Of a DNA stretch of 64,000 bases, positions 15,630 to 24,290 are shown in pieces. The translations under genes and the position numbers were made by a program. This DNA is from Euzebya sp. (lineage in GTDB: Bacteria > Actinomycetota > Nitriliruptoria > Euzebyales > Euzebyaceae): NCBI RefSeq assembly GCF_964222135.1, contig NZ_CAXQBR010000026.1, forward strand, positions 1-64,000. The letters run 5' to 3'. The notes below the pieces were generated by a model. That model was not told the DNA's origin. It searched no databases and saw only the letters and a list, made by a program, of their open reading frames with translations. Each line of letters begins with the position of its first letter. The first letter of the stretch is position 1.

Positions 15630-17330
15630 TCAGCCGTTCAGCTCCTCTGCGAAGCGCGAGACCCGCCAGCTGGCCGCGATGGGGTCGATGAAATGGGGCG
15701 GGTTCGTGAACGACAACCGGTTGTCGTAGTTGTAGTCCTTGTTGTAGCCCGTGGAGACGCTGTACCCGGAACCCGATCCGACCGGGCCGCGGTACACCTG
15801 TGCGATGGCGCCGTTGACCGACAGCTCCCCGAGCGCGTTCCCCCTCCCCCAGCTCTGGACGAAGAAGGAGTTCGTCACCGACAGGATCGCGGCATCGATC
15901 CGGGCGTTCGTGAAGGTGGCGTTGTGGTTGGGCAGGGCGTTGAGGTTGGTGCCCGAGGAGTTGACGGGGTGGTACACCTGCACGAAGTCCTGTGCCACCA
16001 GGCCGAGCATGTCGTCCGCCTCGTCCTCGTAGTCGATGTGCCACGTGATGATGATGTTGTTGGCACTCGCGATCGTGAGGCGCCCGTCCAGCGTCCCCTC
16101 GACGAAGGCGTCACCGGCGCGGCAGTTGTACGGAAGTGTCGGCACGTCGTTCGAGCGCGGGTACCCGAGGCCGTTGCCATTGCCGGCGAAGCAGGTGGCT
16201 GAGTAGTTGGGGTTCGAGGTGCTCGTCGGGATCTCCTGGACGAAGATGACGCCGTTGTCCGGGATCGGGATGGTCTGCGCGGGGTCCACGCCGTTCGTCC
16301 ACGTGCCGCACCCGGGGCCGGAGTCCTTCGTGTAGGGGCTCTCGACAGTCAGCGTGCCGTTCGCGTTCATGCGGATCTCGGTCGGTCCGGTGAAGAGGCA
16401 CCCCTCGGCCGAGGCGTTGGTCAGGTGATCCGCCTCGACCTTGATCACGGTGTTCGTCGGCGGCATCTCCAAGGGCTCGCGGTACCGCAGCGACCCACCG
16501 TTGAAGTTCGGCCGTGCGCCGTTCGTGGTGTCGTAGGCCGGCGTCCGGGGATCGCTGTTGCTCGCAGTTCCCTCCCAGGTGGCGTTGCCGTTCAGCCGGA
16601 ACCTGTCGTTGGTGTGGAAGGGGCCGTTGACGACGTCCTGGCCACCCCAGTAGATCTCGGTGCACCCGTACCGCGTATCGTCGGGCCGCCCCGTGGTGGG
16701 ACGCTCACGCTGCCAGCGGCGGCGGGCACAGTTGTTCGTCGCCCACTGGATGAGCTGTTCGCGCATCGACGTGTTGGACGAGTACGACACGTACGCCAGG
16801 GGCGCCAGGGTCTCGTAGTTGGTGAAGTAGAGGTAGTCGAGGAAGGATTCCTGGGTCACCTCCGCCTGGATGGTCCGCCACGTCTGCGCATCCGAAGGTC
16901 CGCTGTCCGGATCTCCACACGGTCCGGGCGCACACCCCGTGACCCGCACCCGCAGCACGCCCGTCGACTCGAGCTCGTCGTTGTCGACGTCGTAGGTGTA
17001 CATCCCGATCCCCTCGACGAGGTTGGTGTCGGTGTCACCTCCGGCGATTGTGACGAACTGCGTGAACGCCCGGTTCTCGTCCGGTGCCGCGGGGGGGTTG
17101 GCACTGGTGTACTGCCAGTACTCGTCGCGGTTGTTGAGGCGGAACAGGTAGTCGTCCAGCCCGGCCTCGGCGGCAGCCAGCGCGGCGTGGACGTTCTGCT
17201 CCTCGTCTGCCACGGCGAGGGAGTCGCGCGCGACCGCGAAGGAGACCGTCACGAGCAGCGACAGGATCCCTGTCACAGCCATCACGACGATCAGCGCCGA
17301 TCCCTCCTCCTGGGACATCACACGTCTCAT
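15630..17330 (-). CDS. PilX-like minor pilin/surface protein
   Basis: 566 aa. The N-terminus has EEGSALIVVMAVTGILSLL, a pilin-like hydrophobic helix of the PilX_N type: small residues, no Glu at +5. The rest (about 60-566) is an extracellular, Asn/Thr/Pro-rich region with many Trp and Tyr residues and several cysteines. It ends in an SNPP/ISPIAASWRVSRFAEELNG-like tail. It overlaps the PilW-like gene by 4 nt. PilX-like proteins prime assembly or sit at the tip. No known adhesin domain was recognised. Translation could begin at the in-frame ATG four codons later. Confidence 0.75.
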   Translation of the reverse strand: MRRVMSQEEGSALIVVMAVTGILSLLVTVSFAVARDSLAVADEEQNVHAALAAAEAGLDDYLFRLNNRDEYWQYTSANPPAAPDENRAFTQFVTIAGGDTDTNLVEGIGMYTYDVDNDELESTGVLRVRVTGCAPGPCGDPDSGPSDAQTWRTIQAEVTQESFLDYLYFTNYETLAPLAYVSYSSNTSMREQLIQWATNNCARRRWQRERPTTGRPDDTRYGCTEIYWGGQDVVNGPFHTNDRFRLNGNATWEGTASNSDPRTPAYDTTNGARPNFNGGSLRYREPLEMPPTNTVIKVEADHLTNASAEGCLFTGPTEIRMNANGTLTVESPYTKDSGPGCGTWTNGVDPAQTIPIPDNGVIFVQEIPTSTSNPNYSATCFAGNGNGLGYPRSNDVPTLPYNCRAGDAFVEGTLDGRLTIASANNIIITWHIDYEDEADDMLGLVAQDFVQVYHPVNSSGTNLNALPNHNATFTNARIDAAILSVTNSFFVQSWGRGNALGELSVNGAIAQVYRGPVGSGSGYSVSTGYNKDYNYDNRLSFTNPPHFIDPIAASWRVSRFAEELNG

Positions 17331-18157
17331 GGGGATACCTCGTACGCCTCTTCATACGCGAAGCCGTTGATCTCGACGCAGCCGGCGGAGTCGAGCGTCG
17401 GCGAGAACCCGACGTCGCGAGCCGAGGCGAACCGCGCCCAGCCCTGCAGGTCCGCGGGGGAGGACTCGTAGCCCGTCGGCTCCTGGATGACCAGGCGGAA
17501 GCTGACGCTGTCGACCGCGCGCCGCTCGGCGGCGTCGAGAGCCGGTGTGAGGCGGACGCCGCACCTGGATGCCGCGTTGCTCTCGCCGCCACCGGCATCG
17601 AGGTCATCCCCGTAGTGCGTCCAGTAGGTGAACACGTCCGTGCTGGCGAGGTCGCGCACGATGGTCCGCTGCTGGGTGGGCGACGACATCGAGGGGTAGA
17701 CCGGCGTGCCCTGGTCAACCCGGTCCGTGGCCGCCGTCGGGTACCAGATGCGCTCGATGAGGTCCCACTGGCCGTCGTCGGGCTGTTGCTCGACGACGAT
17801 CTGGACCCGCACGGGGTTGTAGACCGTGTTGGTGTCGAGGTCCGCGGCGCGATCGGTTGAGCTGTAGAAGGTGACCGAGCTCGCCGTGCCAGCGGTGATC
17901 GCCTCGGTGGCGTCGCTGAGCGTGCCGTCGATGCTGACCGCGCCACGGAGCAGGCTCCCGACGCGGTCGACGGCCAACCTGGCCGTGCGGAGGTCGTTCA
18001 TGGTGGCGTTCGCCGCACCCAGGTTGCGCTGGACTGCGACCGTCGAGGCGATGATCGCCGAGGAGACCAAGGCCATCAGCGAGATGCTGACCAGGAGCTC
18101 GGTCAGGGTGAACCCGCCCTCGTCGCGTGCCAGCCGTCGCACCTCACGGCCCTCCAT
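17327..18157 (-). CDS. PilW-like minor prepilin
   Basis: 276 aa. Leader MEGREVRRLARDEGG, cleavage G15/F16, TLTELLVSISLMALV with Glu at mature +5, then AANATMNDLRTARLAVDRVGSLLR as in PilW. The globular part has two cysteine-containing loops. It overlaps the PilV-like gene by 14 nt and the PilX-like gene by 4 nt. The V-W-X trio is the usual minor-pilin cluster that initiates pilus assembly. Confidence 0.85.
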   Translation of the reverse strand: MEGREVRRLARDEGGFTLTELLVSISLMALVSSAIIASTVAVQRNLGAANATMNDLRTARLAVDRVGSLLRGAVSIDGTLSDATEAITAGTASSVTFYSSTDRAADLDTNTVYNPVRVQIVVEQQPDDGQWDLIERIWYPTAATDRVDQGTPVYPSMSSPTQQRTIVRDLASTDVFTYWTHYGDDLDAGGGESNAASRCGVRLTPALDAAERRAVDSVSFRLVIQEPTGYESSPADLQGWARFASARDVGFSPTLDSAGCVEINGFAYEEAYEVSP

Positions 18158-19886
18158 AGATCAAGTCGCCTTCGCCGGCGTAGACGACGTAGCCCGCAGA
18201 CGGGCCCCCGGTCGCTCCGGTGCCGGCGGGGTGGATCGTGTGGCAGACGTAGGGGCGACCCTCGGCCAGCACCGAGTTGCAGTTGAACGGCGTGGTCGGG
18301 ACGCCGGTCCCGGCGACGTTCGGGTTGTCCCAGTGGAAGACCCAGCTGCCGTAGGGCACGAGGGCCTTCAGCTGCCCCTGGGCATTGCTGCGACCGAGGT
18401 AGAGCCGTTCGCCGTTCGGGCAGTTGGTGGTGTCACGCATGTCGATGTACACATCGGCGTTCGCCACTGTCTGGATGTCGGTGAGCCCACCAGGGCCCGG
18501 CCGGGCCGTCGTCACGGTCACCAACGCCATGGGGACCTCGATCCCATGGTCCGTACCGGGCTCGGCATCGAGGGCCTGTCGGCCGGATGCGCCGAAGGCC
18601 ACGACCGGATCGGTGGCCGGGCACCGCCCCGGGTGGACCGTGTACCCGCCGGTGTAGGGGAACAGCACGCGCGACTCGCACGCGCCCGTGGTCTGGTTGA
18701 ACAGCCCGCAGATCTCACCGTCCGGCCGAGCGACCGAGCTCGCGTCAGGGATGGCGCTCTGGACCAGTGACGGATAGGTCGTCACCCGGCCGATCGGGGA
18801 GAAATCCGTGGACGGGTTGTAGATCGTGTAGGCGATGTTGTACGGCAGGAACGCCTGCCATGGTGGTACCCCATCGCTCGGCACATCGAGGTTCCCGTTC
18901 ACATCCAGGGCGGTTCCGTTCCGCCGGCATTCGATGGCCTGCTGGACCGGTCGGTAGGTCGGTGGCTCCGGATCCTGGGCCGCGTAGGCGGTCGGGTCAT
19001 CGGCGCCGTTCGGGGCGGCGAACTCAACCCGCTGGGCGACGCAGTTCGGGAAGGGTGCGGCCGCGAAGGTCGGGAACAGGTCGTAGCTGACCGCCTCGTC
19101 GTAGGAGAACTCCACGACGGTCGTCGACTGAGCGCTGACCACGGCCGTGTAGTCGATCGCCTGGACCTTCGTGACCCGGTCGACGTACCCGGCCGTGTCG
19201 ATCGTGATCTCGTACTCGTTGTCGGTCGGATCGTCCGGATCGACCGGGAGCAGGGCGAAGAACGCGCAGCCGGCGGTGTCCGTGGTAGCCAACTCAACCC
19301 CCGCCGCACCCTGGATGCGCACGGTGTGGCCCTGGGTCCCGACCCCGTCGCGATCGCGGACCATCACCGCGAGGTGCCCGGTGTAGGCATCGGAGTCGTC
19401 GAGTCGCGGGGTGATGACCGTGACGTTCTCCACAGGGGCGAGGTCAGGTTGATCGGGGAAGGTGACGACCTGGCGGACGCGGACGTAGTCCGCCTCCCCC
19501 TCGCCGGTCCCGAAGACCGAGCAGTCCGTCGTCTCCGAGTCGACGGCGACCCAGTTCGCCTCCCGGTAGACCTGGTACGGGATGCCGTTCGGGCCGGTCG
19601 CGTTGAACGTCGTCGTCAGGGTGTCTGACTGGGATCCGTCGCGGATCGAGGTCACCCAGTCGGCGAAGGGGATCGAGCGGAGGCGCTCCAACTCGAACTG
19701 CGCGATGTTCGCCGCGACCACGGTGTTCCGGCTGTCGCTCGCGACCTGCAGCGAGCGCACCACGCCGGAGGCCGTCGCGGCCATCGTCACCGCCAGCAGC
19801 GTGATGGCCACCATGACCTCGACGATCGAGATGCCTCGATCGTCCTCAGCAACGCGGCGGCGCAGCGCCAAGATCAACGTGCCCAT
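18144..19886 (-). CDS. PilV-like minor prepilin with large extracellular part
   Basis: 580 aa. Cleavage site G18/I19, SIVEVMVAITLLAV helix with Glu at +5, then MAATASGVVRSLQVASDSRN, typical of PilV. It is far longer than classic PilV (about 180 aa). The region from about 200 contains Ig/CNA-B-like stretches (VTVTTARPGPGGLTDI; VRIQGAAGVELATTDTAGCAFF), suggesting repeated beta-sandwich domains for adhesion or display. The ATG at 19886 with GAGGGGG upstream is chosen over a longer frame. Confidence 0.8.
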   Translation of the reverse strand: MGTLILALRRRVAEDDRGISIVEVMVAITLLAVTMAATASGVVRSLQVASDSRNTVVAANIAQFELERLRSIPFADWVTSIRDGSQSDTLTTTFNATGPNGIPYQVYREANWVAVDSETTDCSVFGTGEGEADYVRVRQVVTFPDQPDLAPVENVTVITPRLDDSDAYTGHLAVMVRDRDGVGTQGHTVRIQGAAGVELATTDTAGCAFFALLPVDPDDPTDNEYEITIDTAGYVDRVTKVQAIDYTAVVSAQSTTVVEFSYDEAVSYDLFPTFAAAPFPNCVAQRVEFAAPNGADDPTAYAAQDPEPPTYRPVQQAIECRRNGTALDVNGNLDVPSDGVPPWQAFLPYNIAYTIYNPSTDFSPIGRVTTYPSLVQSAIPDASSVARPDGEICGLFNQTTGACESRVLFPYTGGYTVHPGRCPATDPVVAFGASGRQALDAEPGTDHGIEVPMALVTVTTARPGPGGLTDIQTVANADVYIDMRDTTNCPNGERLYLGRSNAQGQLKALVPYGSWVFHWDNPNVAGTGVPTTPFNCNSVLAEGRPYVCHTIHPAGTGATGGPSAGYVVYAGEGDLIYGGP

Positions 19887-19941
19887 GTCCCCCTCTTGAT
19901 CGTCCGGTGCCCCGTCCGACTTGAGCGCAATTCGAACGATG

Positions 19942-21636
19942 TCACGCACGCCCGCAGAGGCGGTTGAAGTCCGCCACGTTGGCGCAGCGCTCGATCGCGT
20001 GGTTGTAGGTGACGATCCCGCGGTTCACGAGCTCCGCGAGGGACTGGTCCATCGCGATCATCCCGTGCTGCTTGCCCGCCTGGATCGAGGAGTACATCTG
20101 GTGGGTCTTGCCCTCGCGGATCAGGTTCTTGATGGCCGGCGTGGCGACCATCACCTCGACCGCGACAGCGCGCCCCGACCCGTTGGAGCGCTTGAGCAGC
20201 TGCTGGGTGACGACGCCATTCAGGGCGTTCGACAGCATCACGCGGATCTGCTCCTGCTGGTGGGGCGGGAACACGTCGATGATGCGGTCGATGGTCTGCG
20301 GGGCGTCCTGGGTGTGGAGCGTGCCGAAGACGAGGTGACCGGTCTCCGCGGCGGTGATCGCCAGCTGGATGGTCTCGAGGTCGCGCATCTCCCCGACGAG
20401 GATGACGTCGGGATCCTGGCGCAGGACGTGCTTCAGCGCCTGAGCGAAGCTGTGGGTGTCCTGGCCGAGCTCGCGCTGGTTCACCACCGACTTCTTGTGG
20501 TGGTGGAGGAACTCGATCGGGTCCTCGACGGTCATGATGTGTTGGGCGCGCTCGCGGTTCACGATGTCGATCAGCGATGCGAGGGTCGTCGACTTGCCCG
20601 AACCCGTCGGGCCGGTCACGAGCACGAGCCCGCGCGGCATGAACGCGAAGTTGCTCACCTGGGCGGGGATGCCGAGCTCCTCGAGCGGCTTGATCTCGAA
20701 GGGGATCACACGCATGACCGAGCCGATGGCCTCGCGCTGCTGGAAGATGTTGACGCGGAAGCGGCCGTACCCCGGGATGGAGTGCGACATGTCGAGCTCG
20801 AGCTCGTTCTCGAAGATCTCGCGCTGCTTCTGCGTCATGATCGAGTACAGCGCGTTGCGGAGCATGTCCGGCTCGAGGACGGGCACGTCGGGGAGGTGCT
20901 CGAGCTCGCCGTGGACCCGGATCGCCGGGGGGATGCCGACAGTGAGGTGGAGGTCCGATCCGCCGCGGTTGACCAGCTCGATGAGGGCCGCCTCGAGGTC
21001 GAAGCCGAGGGACTGCTCGTAGGCGAGTCGCTTGCTCTCCTGCATCGCGCTCTCGCGCCGCTCGGGGGCGGCGGTCGGTCCGGTGGGCGTGGACGCCGCG
21101 GCCATGCTCAGCCCCGCGGGGGGCTCCGCCGGGGCGGCGGCGCCGTCGAACCCGGGACCGGCCGGCTGGCCTGCACCGTCGACGGGGAGCTGCACGGTGC
21201 CGTCGGCGTCAGCGTCCGCGAGGTGCTCGATCGCCTCGGCGAGGGCGTCCTTGACCGCGAGGGCCGGGTGGGCCTCCAGCCCGGTGATCGCGGCGACCTG
21301 TGACAGCGCGGCGGAGTTGGCCGGGTCGGCCAGGGCCACCAGGACGCTGTCACACTGCCCGAACTGCCCCGGCAGGGCCATGAGCTGCCGCGCGACGTCG
21401 CGGGGCAGGAGGCGGGCGGCGGAGGGGTCGACCGATCCCGGCTTGACGTCGACGAACGGCAGGCCGATCTGGGTGGCGACCGCACCGACGATCTGCGCCT
21501 CGGTCGCCATGTTCAGCTCGATGAGGGTCCGGCCCAGGCTGGTCCCGTTGGCCATCCGGATGTGCTCGGCCTGCTCCAGCCGCTCGGGGGTCAGGACCCC
21601 GTGCTGGACCAGGACATCTCCCAAGGACTGAGTCAT
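19942..21636 (-). CDS. pilT: Pilus retraction ATPase PilT with N-terminal MshEN domain
   Basis: 564 aa, about 200 longer than ordinary PilT. Residues 1 to ~140 form an MshEN-type (T2SSE N-terminal) domain with two LGxxLxxxGxLxxxxLxxA-like motifs; the second has Asn where Gly is usual. A linker follows, then a PilT core from about 205: Walker A GPTGSGKST near 342, ILVGEMRD Walker B region, and the AIRDLI-type C-terminal motif as AIKNLIREGKTHQ. MshEN domains can bind c-di-GMP. The ATG at 21636 has GGGGAG 4 nt upstream. Confidence 0.9.
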   Translation of the reverse strand: MTQSLGDVLVQHGVLTPERLEQAEHIRMANGTSLGRTLIELNMATEAQIVGAVATQIGLPFVDVKPGSVDPSAARLLPRDVARQLMALPGQFGQCDSVLVALADPANSAALSQVAAITGLEAHPALAVKDALAEAIEHLADADADGTVQLPVDGAGQPAGPGFDGAAAPAEPPAGLSMAAASTPTGPTAAPERRESAMQESKRLAYEQSLGFDLEAALIELVNRGGSDLHLTVGIPPAIRVHGELEHLPDVPVLEPDMLRNALYSIMTQKQREIFENELELDMSHSIPGYGRFRVNIFQQREAIGSVMRVIPFEIKPLEELGIPAQVSNFAFMPRGLVLVTGPTGSGKSTTLASLIDIVNRERAQHIMTVEDPIEFLHHHKKSVVNQRELGQDTHSFAQALKHVLRQDPDVILVGEMRDLETIQLAITAAETGHLVFGTLHTQDAPQTIDRIIDVFPPHQQEQIRVMLSNALNGVVTQQLLKRSNGSGRAVAVEVMVATPAIKNLIREGKTHQMYSSIQAGKQHGMIAMDQSLAELVNRGIVTYNHAIERCANVADFNRLCGRA

Positions 21637-21805
21637 GCGTCTCCCCACAGTCACGGCCGTGGTCGTCGGTGCGAACGGTCATCACCCGGTGCGCGACCGG
21701 GTCGTCAGAGACCTCATCGGCCGGGAGGGCACCGGACTTGACCGTTTCCGCGTGGACGGGACAGCGCGGTACCGCCTGGAGGCGGTCCGACCGGGTCCCG
21801 GGGAT

Positions 21806-21958
21806 GGTCTGTCGCCTTCGTCTCGCGGATCGGAACGAACCTGACAGACCTCGACGCGGGGGCCGTCGATCCACCGGAGGTCTGTCGCCTTCGTTGCGTG
21901 GACCGGAACGAACCTGACAGACCGCTCGACCTCCCACCCACCTGACAGACCTCGAGGC
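21806..21958. repeat. Two 45-bp hairpin repeats plus a partial copy between pilB and pilT
   Basis: Copies at 21806-21850 and 21879-21923 share GGTCTGTCGCCTTCGT at one end and CGGAACGAACCTGACAGACC at the other. Each is an imperfect hairpin: GGTCTGTC pairs with GACAGACC and TTCGT with ACGAA. A third half-copy, ACCTGACAGACCTCGAGGCG, is at about 21939-21958 and matches the right end of copy 1 with its flank. The remaining 21637-21805 shows no gene. Role unknown; a mobile hairpin repeat family or a pilB/pilT mRNA processing site are options. Confidence 0.7.
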
Positions 21959-21975
21959 GTGGGCTCCGACCCCCC

Positions 21976-23676
21976 TCAGACGACCACGCGTCCGATCTCC
22001 TCGAGCGTGGTCTGGCCCAAGAGGACCTTGTGGAGCCCGTCCTCGCGGAGGGAGTGCAGGCCGTTGGCCTCCGCGGCCTTCGAGATCTCGTCGGTCGACG
22101 CCTTCTGGACGATCAGCCGCTCGATCTCCTCGTTGACCCGCATGATCTCGTGGATCGCCAGCCGCCCCCGGTACCCGGTGCTCCCGCAGTGCGAGCACCC
22201 GACTGGCCGGAAGAGGGGCGGGAAGCGGTCGAGGTCGGCCTCCTCGATCGGCAGGCCGGCGGCGCGGAGCTCGGACAGGGTCGGCTGGTACTGCTCCTTG
22301 CACTTGCTGCACAGCCGGCGCGCCAACCGCTGGGCCAGCACGCAGTCGGCGGCGGAGGCGACCAGGAACGGGTCGACGCCCATCTCGGTCAGGCGGGTCA
22401 CCGCCGACGGGGCGTCGTTCGTGTGCAACGTCGACAGCACCAGGTGACCGGTCAACGCGGCCTCCAGCCCGATCTGTGCGGTCTCGTGGTCGCGCATCTC
22501 ACCGACCAGCACGACGTCGGGGTCCTGGCGCAGGATCGACCGCAGCGCCATCGAGAACGTCAGCCCGGCCTTCTTGTTCACCTGCACCTGGCTGATGCCC
22601 GGCAGGCGGTACTCGACGGGGTCCTCGGTGGTGACGATGTTGATCTCGGGCCGCGAGATCTTGTTCAGGGTCGCGTACAGGGTGGTCGACTTCCCCGACC
22701 CGGTCGGGCCGGTGACCAGGATCAGCCCGTAGGGCTTGGTGAAGGACTCGCTGAACAGCTTGTAGTTGTGCTCGGTGAAGCCCAGGTCGGACAGGTCGAG
22801 CAGGATCGAGGACTTGTCCAGGATCCGCATGACGACCTTCTCGCCGTACACCGTCGGCAGGGTCGAGACGCGCAGGTCGATGTTCTTCGACGCCACCCGG
22901 ATCGAGATGCGCCCGTCTTGGGGGACCCGCCGCTCGGCGATGTCGAGGTCCGCCATGATCTTCAGGCGGCTGACCACGCCGGCGTGGATCTTCCGCGACT
23001 GCGTGGTGATCTCGTGGAGCACGCCGTCGATGCGGTAGCGGACCCGCACCTCGGTCTCCTGCGGCTCGATGTGGATGTCCGAGGCCCGGTCCCCCACCGC
23101 CTGGCTGATCAGCGCGTTGACGAACTTGACGATCGGCGCGTCGTCGACGCCGGCGTCCTCGATGGCGGTGAGCTCGTCGTCCTCGTGCCCGACCTCGAGG
23201 TCGCTGCCGAGCTGGGCGACGGAGTCCCCGCCCATCGCCGCGTACCGGTCGAGCGCCGCGGTGATGTCCGAGCGGGTGGCGACGACGGGCTGGATCTCGC
23301 GGTCGCAGACGGTCCGCAGGTCGTCCAGTGCGATGACGTTGGAGGGATCGCTCATCGCGACCTTCAGGATCCAGCCGTCGGTGAAGCCGAACGGGAAGAC
23401 GCTGTAGCGCCGGCACATCGCCTCGGGCACCAGGCTGGCGGCGACGTGGTCGACGTCCTCGCCCTCGAGCTCGACGAACTCGAGGCCGAGGTGGGTGGCG
23501 AGCGCGCTGACCAGGCCGGCCTCGGTGAATAGGCCCATCTCGATCAGGACCCGGCCGAGGGAGCGGCCGCGGCGCTGCTGCTCCTCACGAGCTGCGGCGA
23601 GGTCCTCCGCCGAGATCAGGCCCTCGTCGAGGAGGACGTCAGCGAGCTGTCGGGTGGACTGCACGGGCGGGGTCAC
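21976..23676 (-). CDS. pilB: Pilus extension ATPase PilB
   Basis: 566 aa, normal length for PilB/GspE. The N-terminal MshEN domain (about 7-150) has both LxxVLxxEGLI...L..A and SLGRVLIEMGLFTEAGLVSA motifs. The ATPase core has Walker A GPTGSGKST near 325, VLVGEMRDHET, and a zinc-binding tetracysteine (CSKC ... CSHC) near 480-525. It powers pilin polymerisation. The ATG overlaps the stop of the GTPase gene by 4 nt. Confidence 0.95.
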   Translation of the reverse strand: MTPPVQSTRQLADVLLDEGLISAEDLAAAREEQQRRGRSLGRVLIEMGLFTEAGLVSALATHLGLEFVELEGEDVDHVAASLVPEAMCRRYSVFPFGFTDGWILKVAMSDPSNVIALDDLRTVCDREIQPVVATRSDITAALDRYAAMGGDSVAQLGSDLEVGHEDDELTAIEDAGVDDAPIVKFVNALISQAVGDRASDIHIEPQETEVRVRYRIDGVLHEITTQSRKIHAGVVSRLKIMADLDIAERRVPQDGRISIRVASKNIDLRVSTLPTVYGEKVVMRILDKSSILLDLSDLGFTEHNYKLFSESFTKPYGLILVTGPTGSGKSTTLYATLNKISRPEINIVTTEDPVEYRLPGISQVQVNKKAGLTFSMALRSILRQDPDVVLVGEMRDHETAQIGLEAALTGHLVLSTLHTNDAPSAVTRLTEMGVDPFLVASAADCVLAQRLARRLCSKCKEQYQPTLSELRAAGLPIEEADLDRFPPLFRPVGCSHCGSTGYRGRLAIHEIMRVNEEIERLIVQKASTDEISKAAEANGLHSLREDGLHKVLLGQTTLEEIGRVVV

Positions 23677-24290
23677 GACCTCCCGGCGGTCGGGTCGGCG
23701 GCACCGCCGTCCACGCCGACCGCCAGGCGGTCGCGGGCGGCCTCGAAGAGCTCGACGAGCATGTGGCGTGCCGATTCGGGGTTCCGGGCGTCACCGGCGA
23801 CGGACCGCACCTCGGCGGCCAGGCGCAGCTGGTGGTGGGCGCGGCGGGCGGACAGCTCCTCGCGTCCGGGGAGGACCTTGTTGACCAGCAGGATCCACGG
23901 GAGGTCGGAGGCGGCCTCGACCTGCTCGATGACGTCGGCGACCTCGTCGAAGGAGTCCGGGCGGGTGTCGTCGACCATGATCACGACCCCGAGGGTCCCC
24001 TCGCCCAGCGCCGCCCACAAGGGGTCCAGCCGGGGGTGGCCGGCGGTGCCGAGCAGCTCGACGTCGAGGCCGTCGTCCACGTGCATGCGGCCCACGTCCA
24101 TGGCGAGGGCGGCCGGGTCGTCGTCGTCGAGGTCCAGGGCGGCGCGCGGCTCGGCCCGCGTGACGGCGGTGTCGGACAACGTCTGGATGAACGTCGTCTT
24201 ACCCGCGCCGTAGGGACCCGTCACCACCACGGTCAGGGTGGGCGCGGTCACCGCCCCAGCCTCCCCGGACACCTCAGCCACCCCGGACAC
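23673..24290 (-). CDS. Small GTPase-like protein (MglA-like)
   Basis: 205 aa. P-loop GPYGAGKTT at 25-33, an LLGTAGHPR segment in the place of the DxxG switch (the aspartate is replaced), and LLVNK in place of NKxD. Length and order fit the MglA/actinobacterial ATP/GTP-binding family. MglA with its partner MglB sets cell polarity and pilus use in Myxococcus. Here it overlaps both the DUF4388 gene (17 nt) and pilB (4 nt), so a role in switching or siting the pilus motor is a fair inference. The GTG start is uncertain by several codons. Confidence 0.75.
   Translation of the reverse strand: MSGVAEVSGEAGAVTAPTLTVVVTGPYGAGKTTFIQTLSDTAVTRAEPRAALDLDDDDPAALAMDVGRMHVDDGLDVELLGTAGHPRLDPLWAALGEGTLGVVIMVDDTRPDSFDEVADVIEQVEAASDLPWILLVNKVLPGREELSARRAHHQLRLAAEVRSVAGDARNPESARHMLVELFEAARDRLAVGVDGGAADPTAGRS

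Noticed and set aside
21806-21958. CRISPR-like array
   Set aside because: Only two full copies and a half copy, 28-bp spacer, self-complementary repeat and no cas genes.
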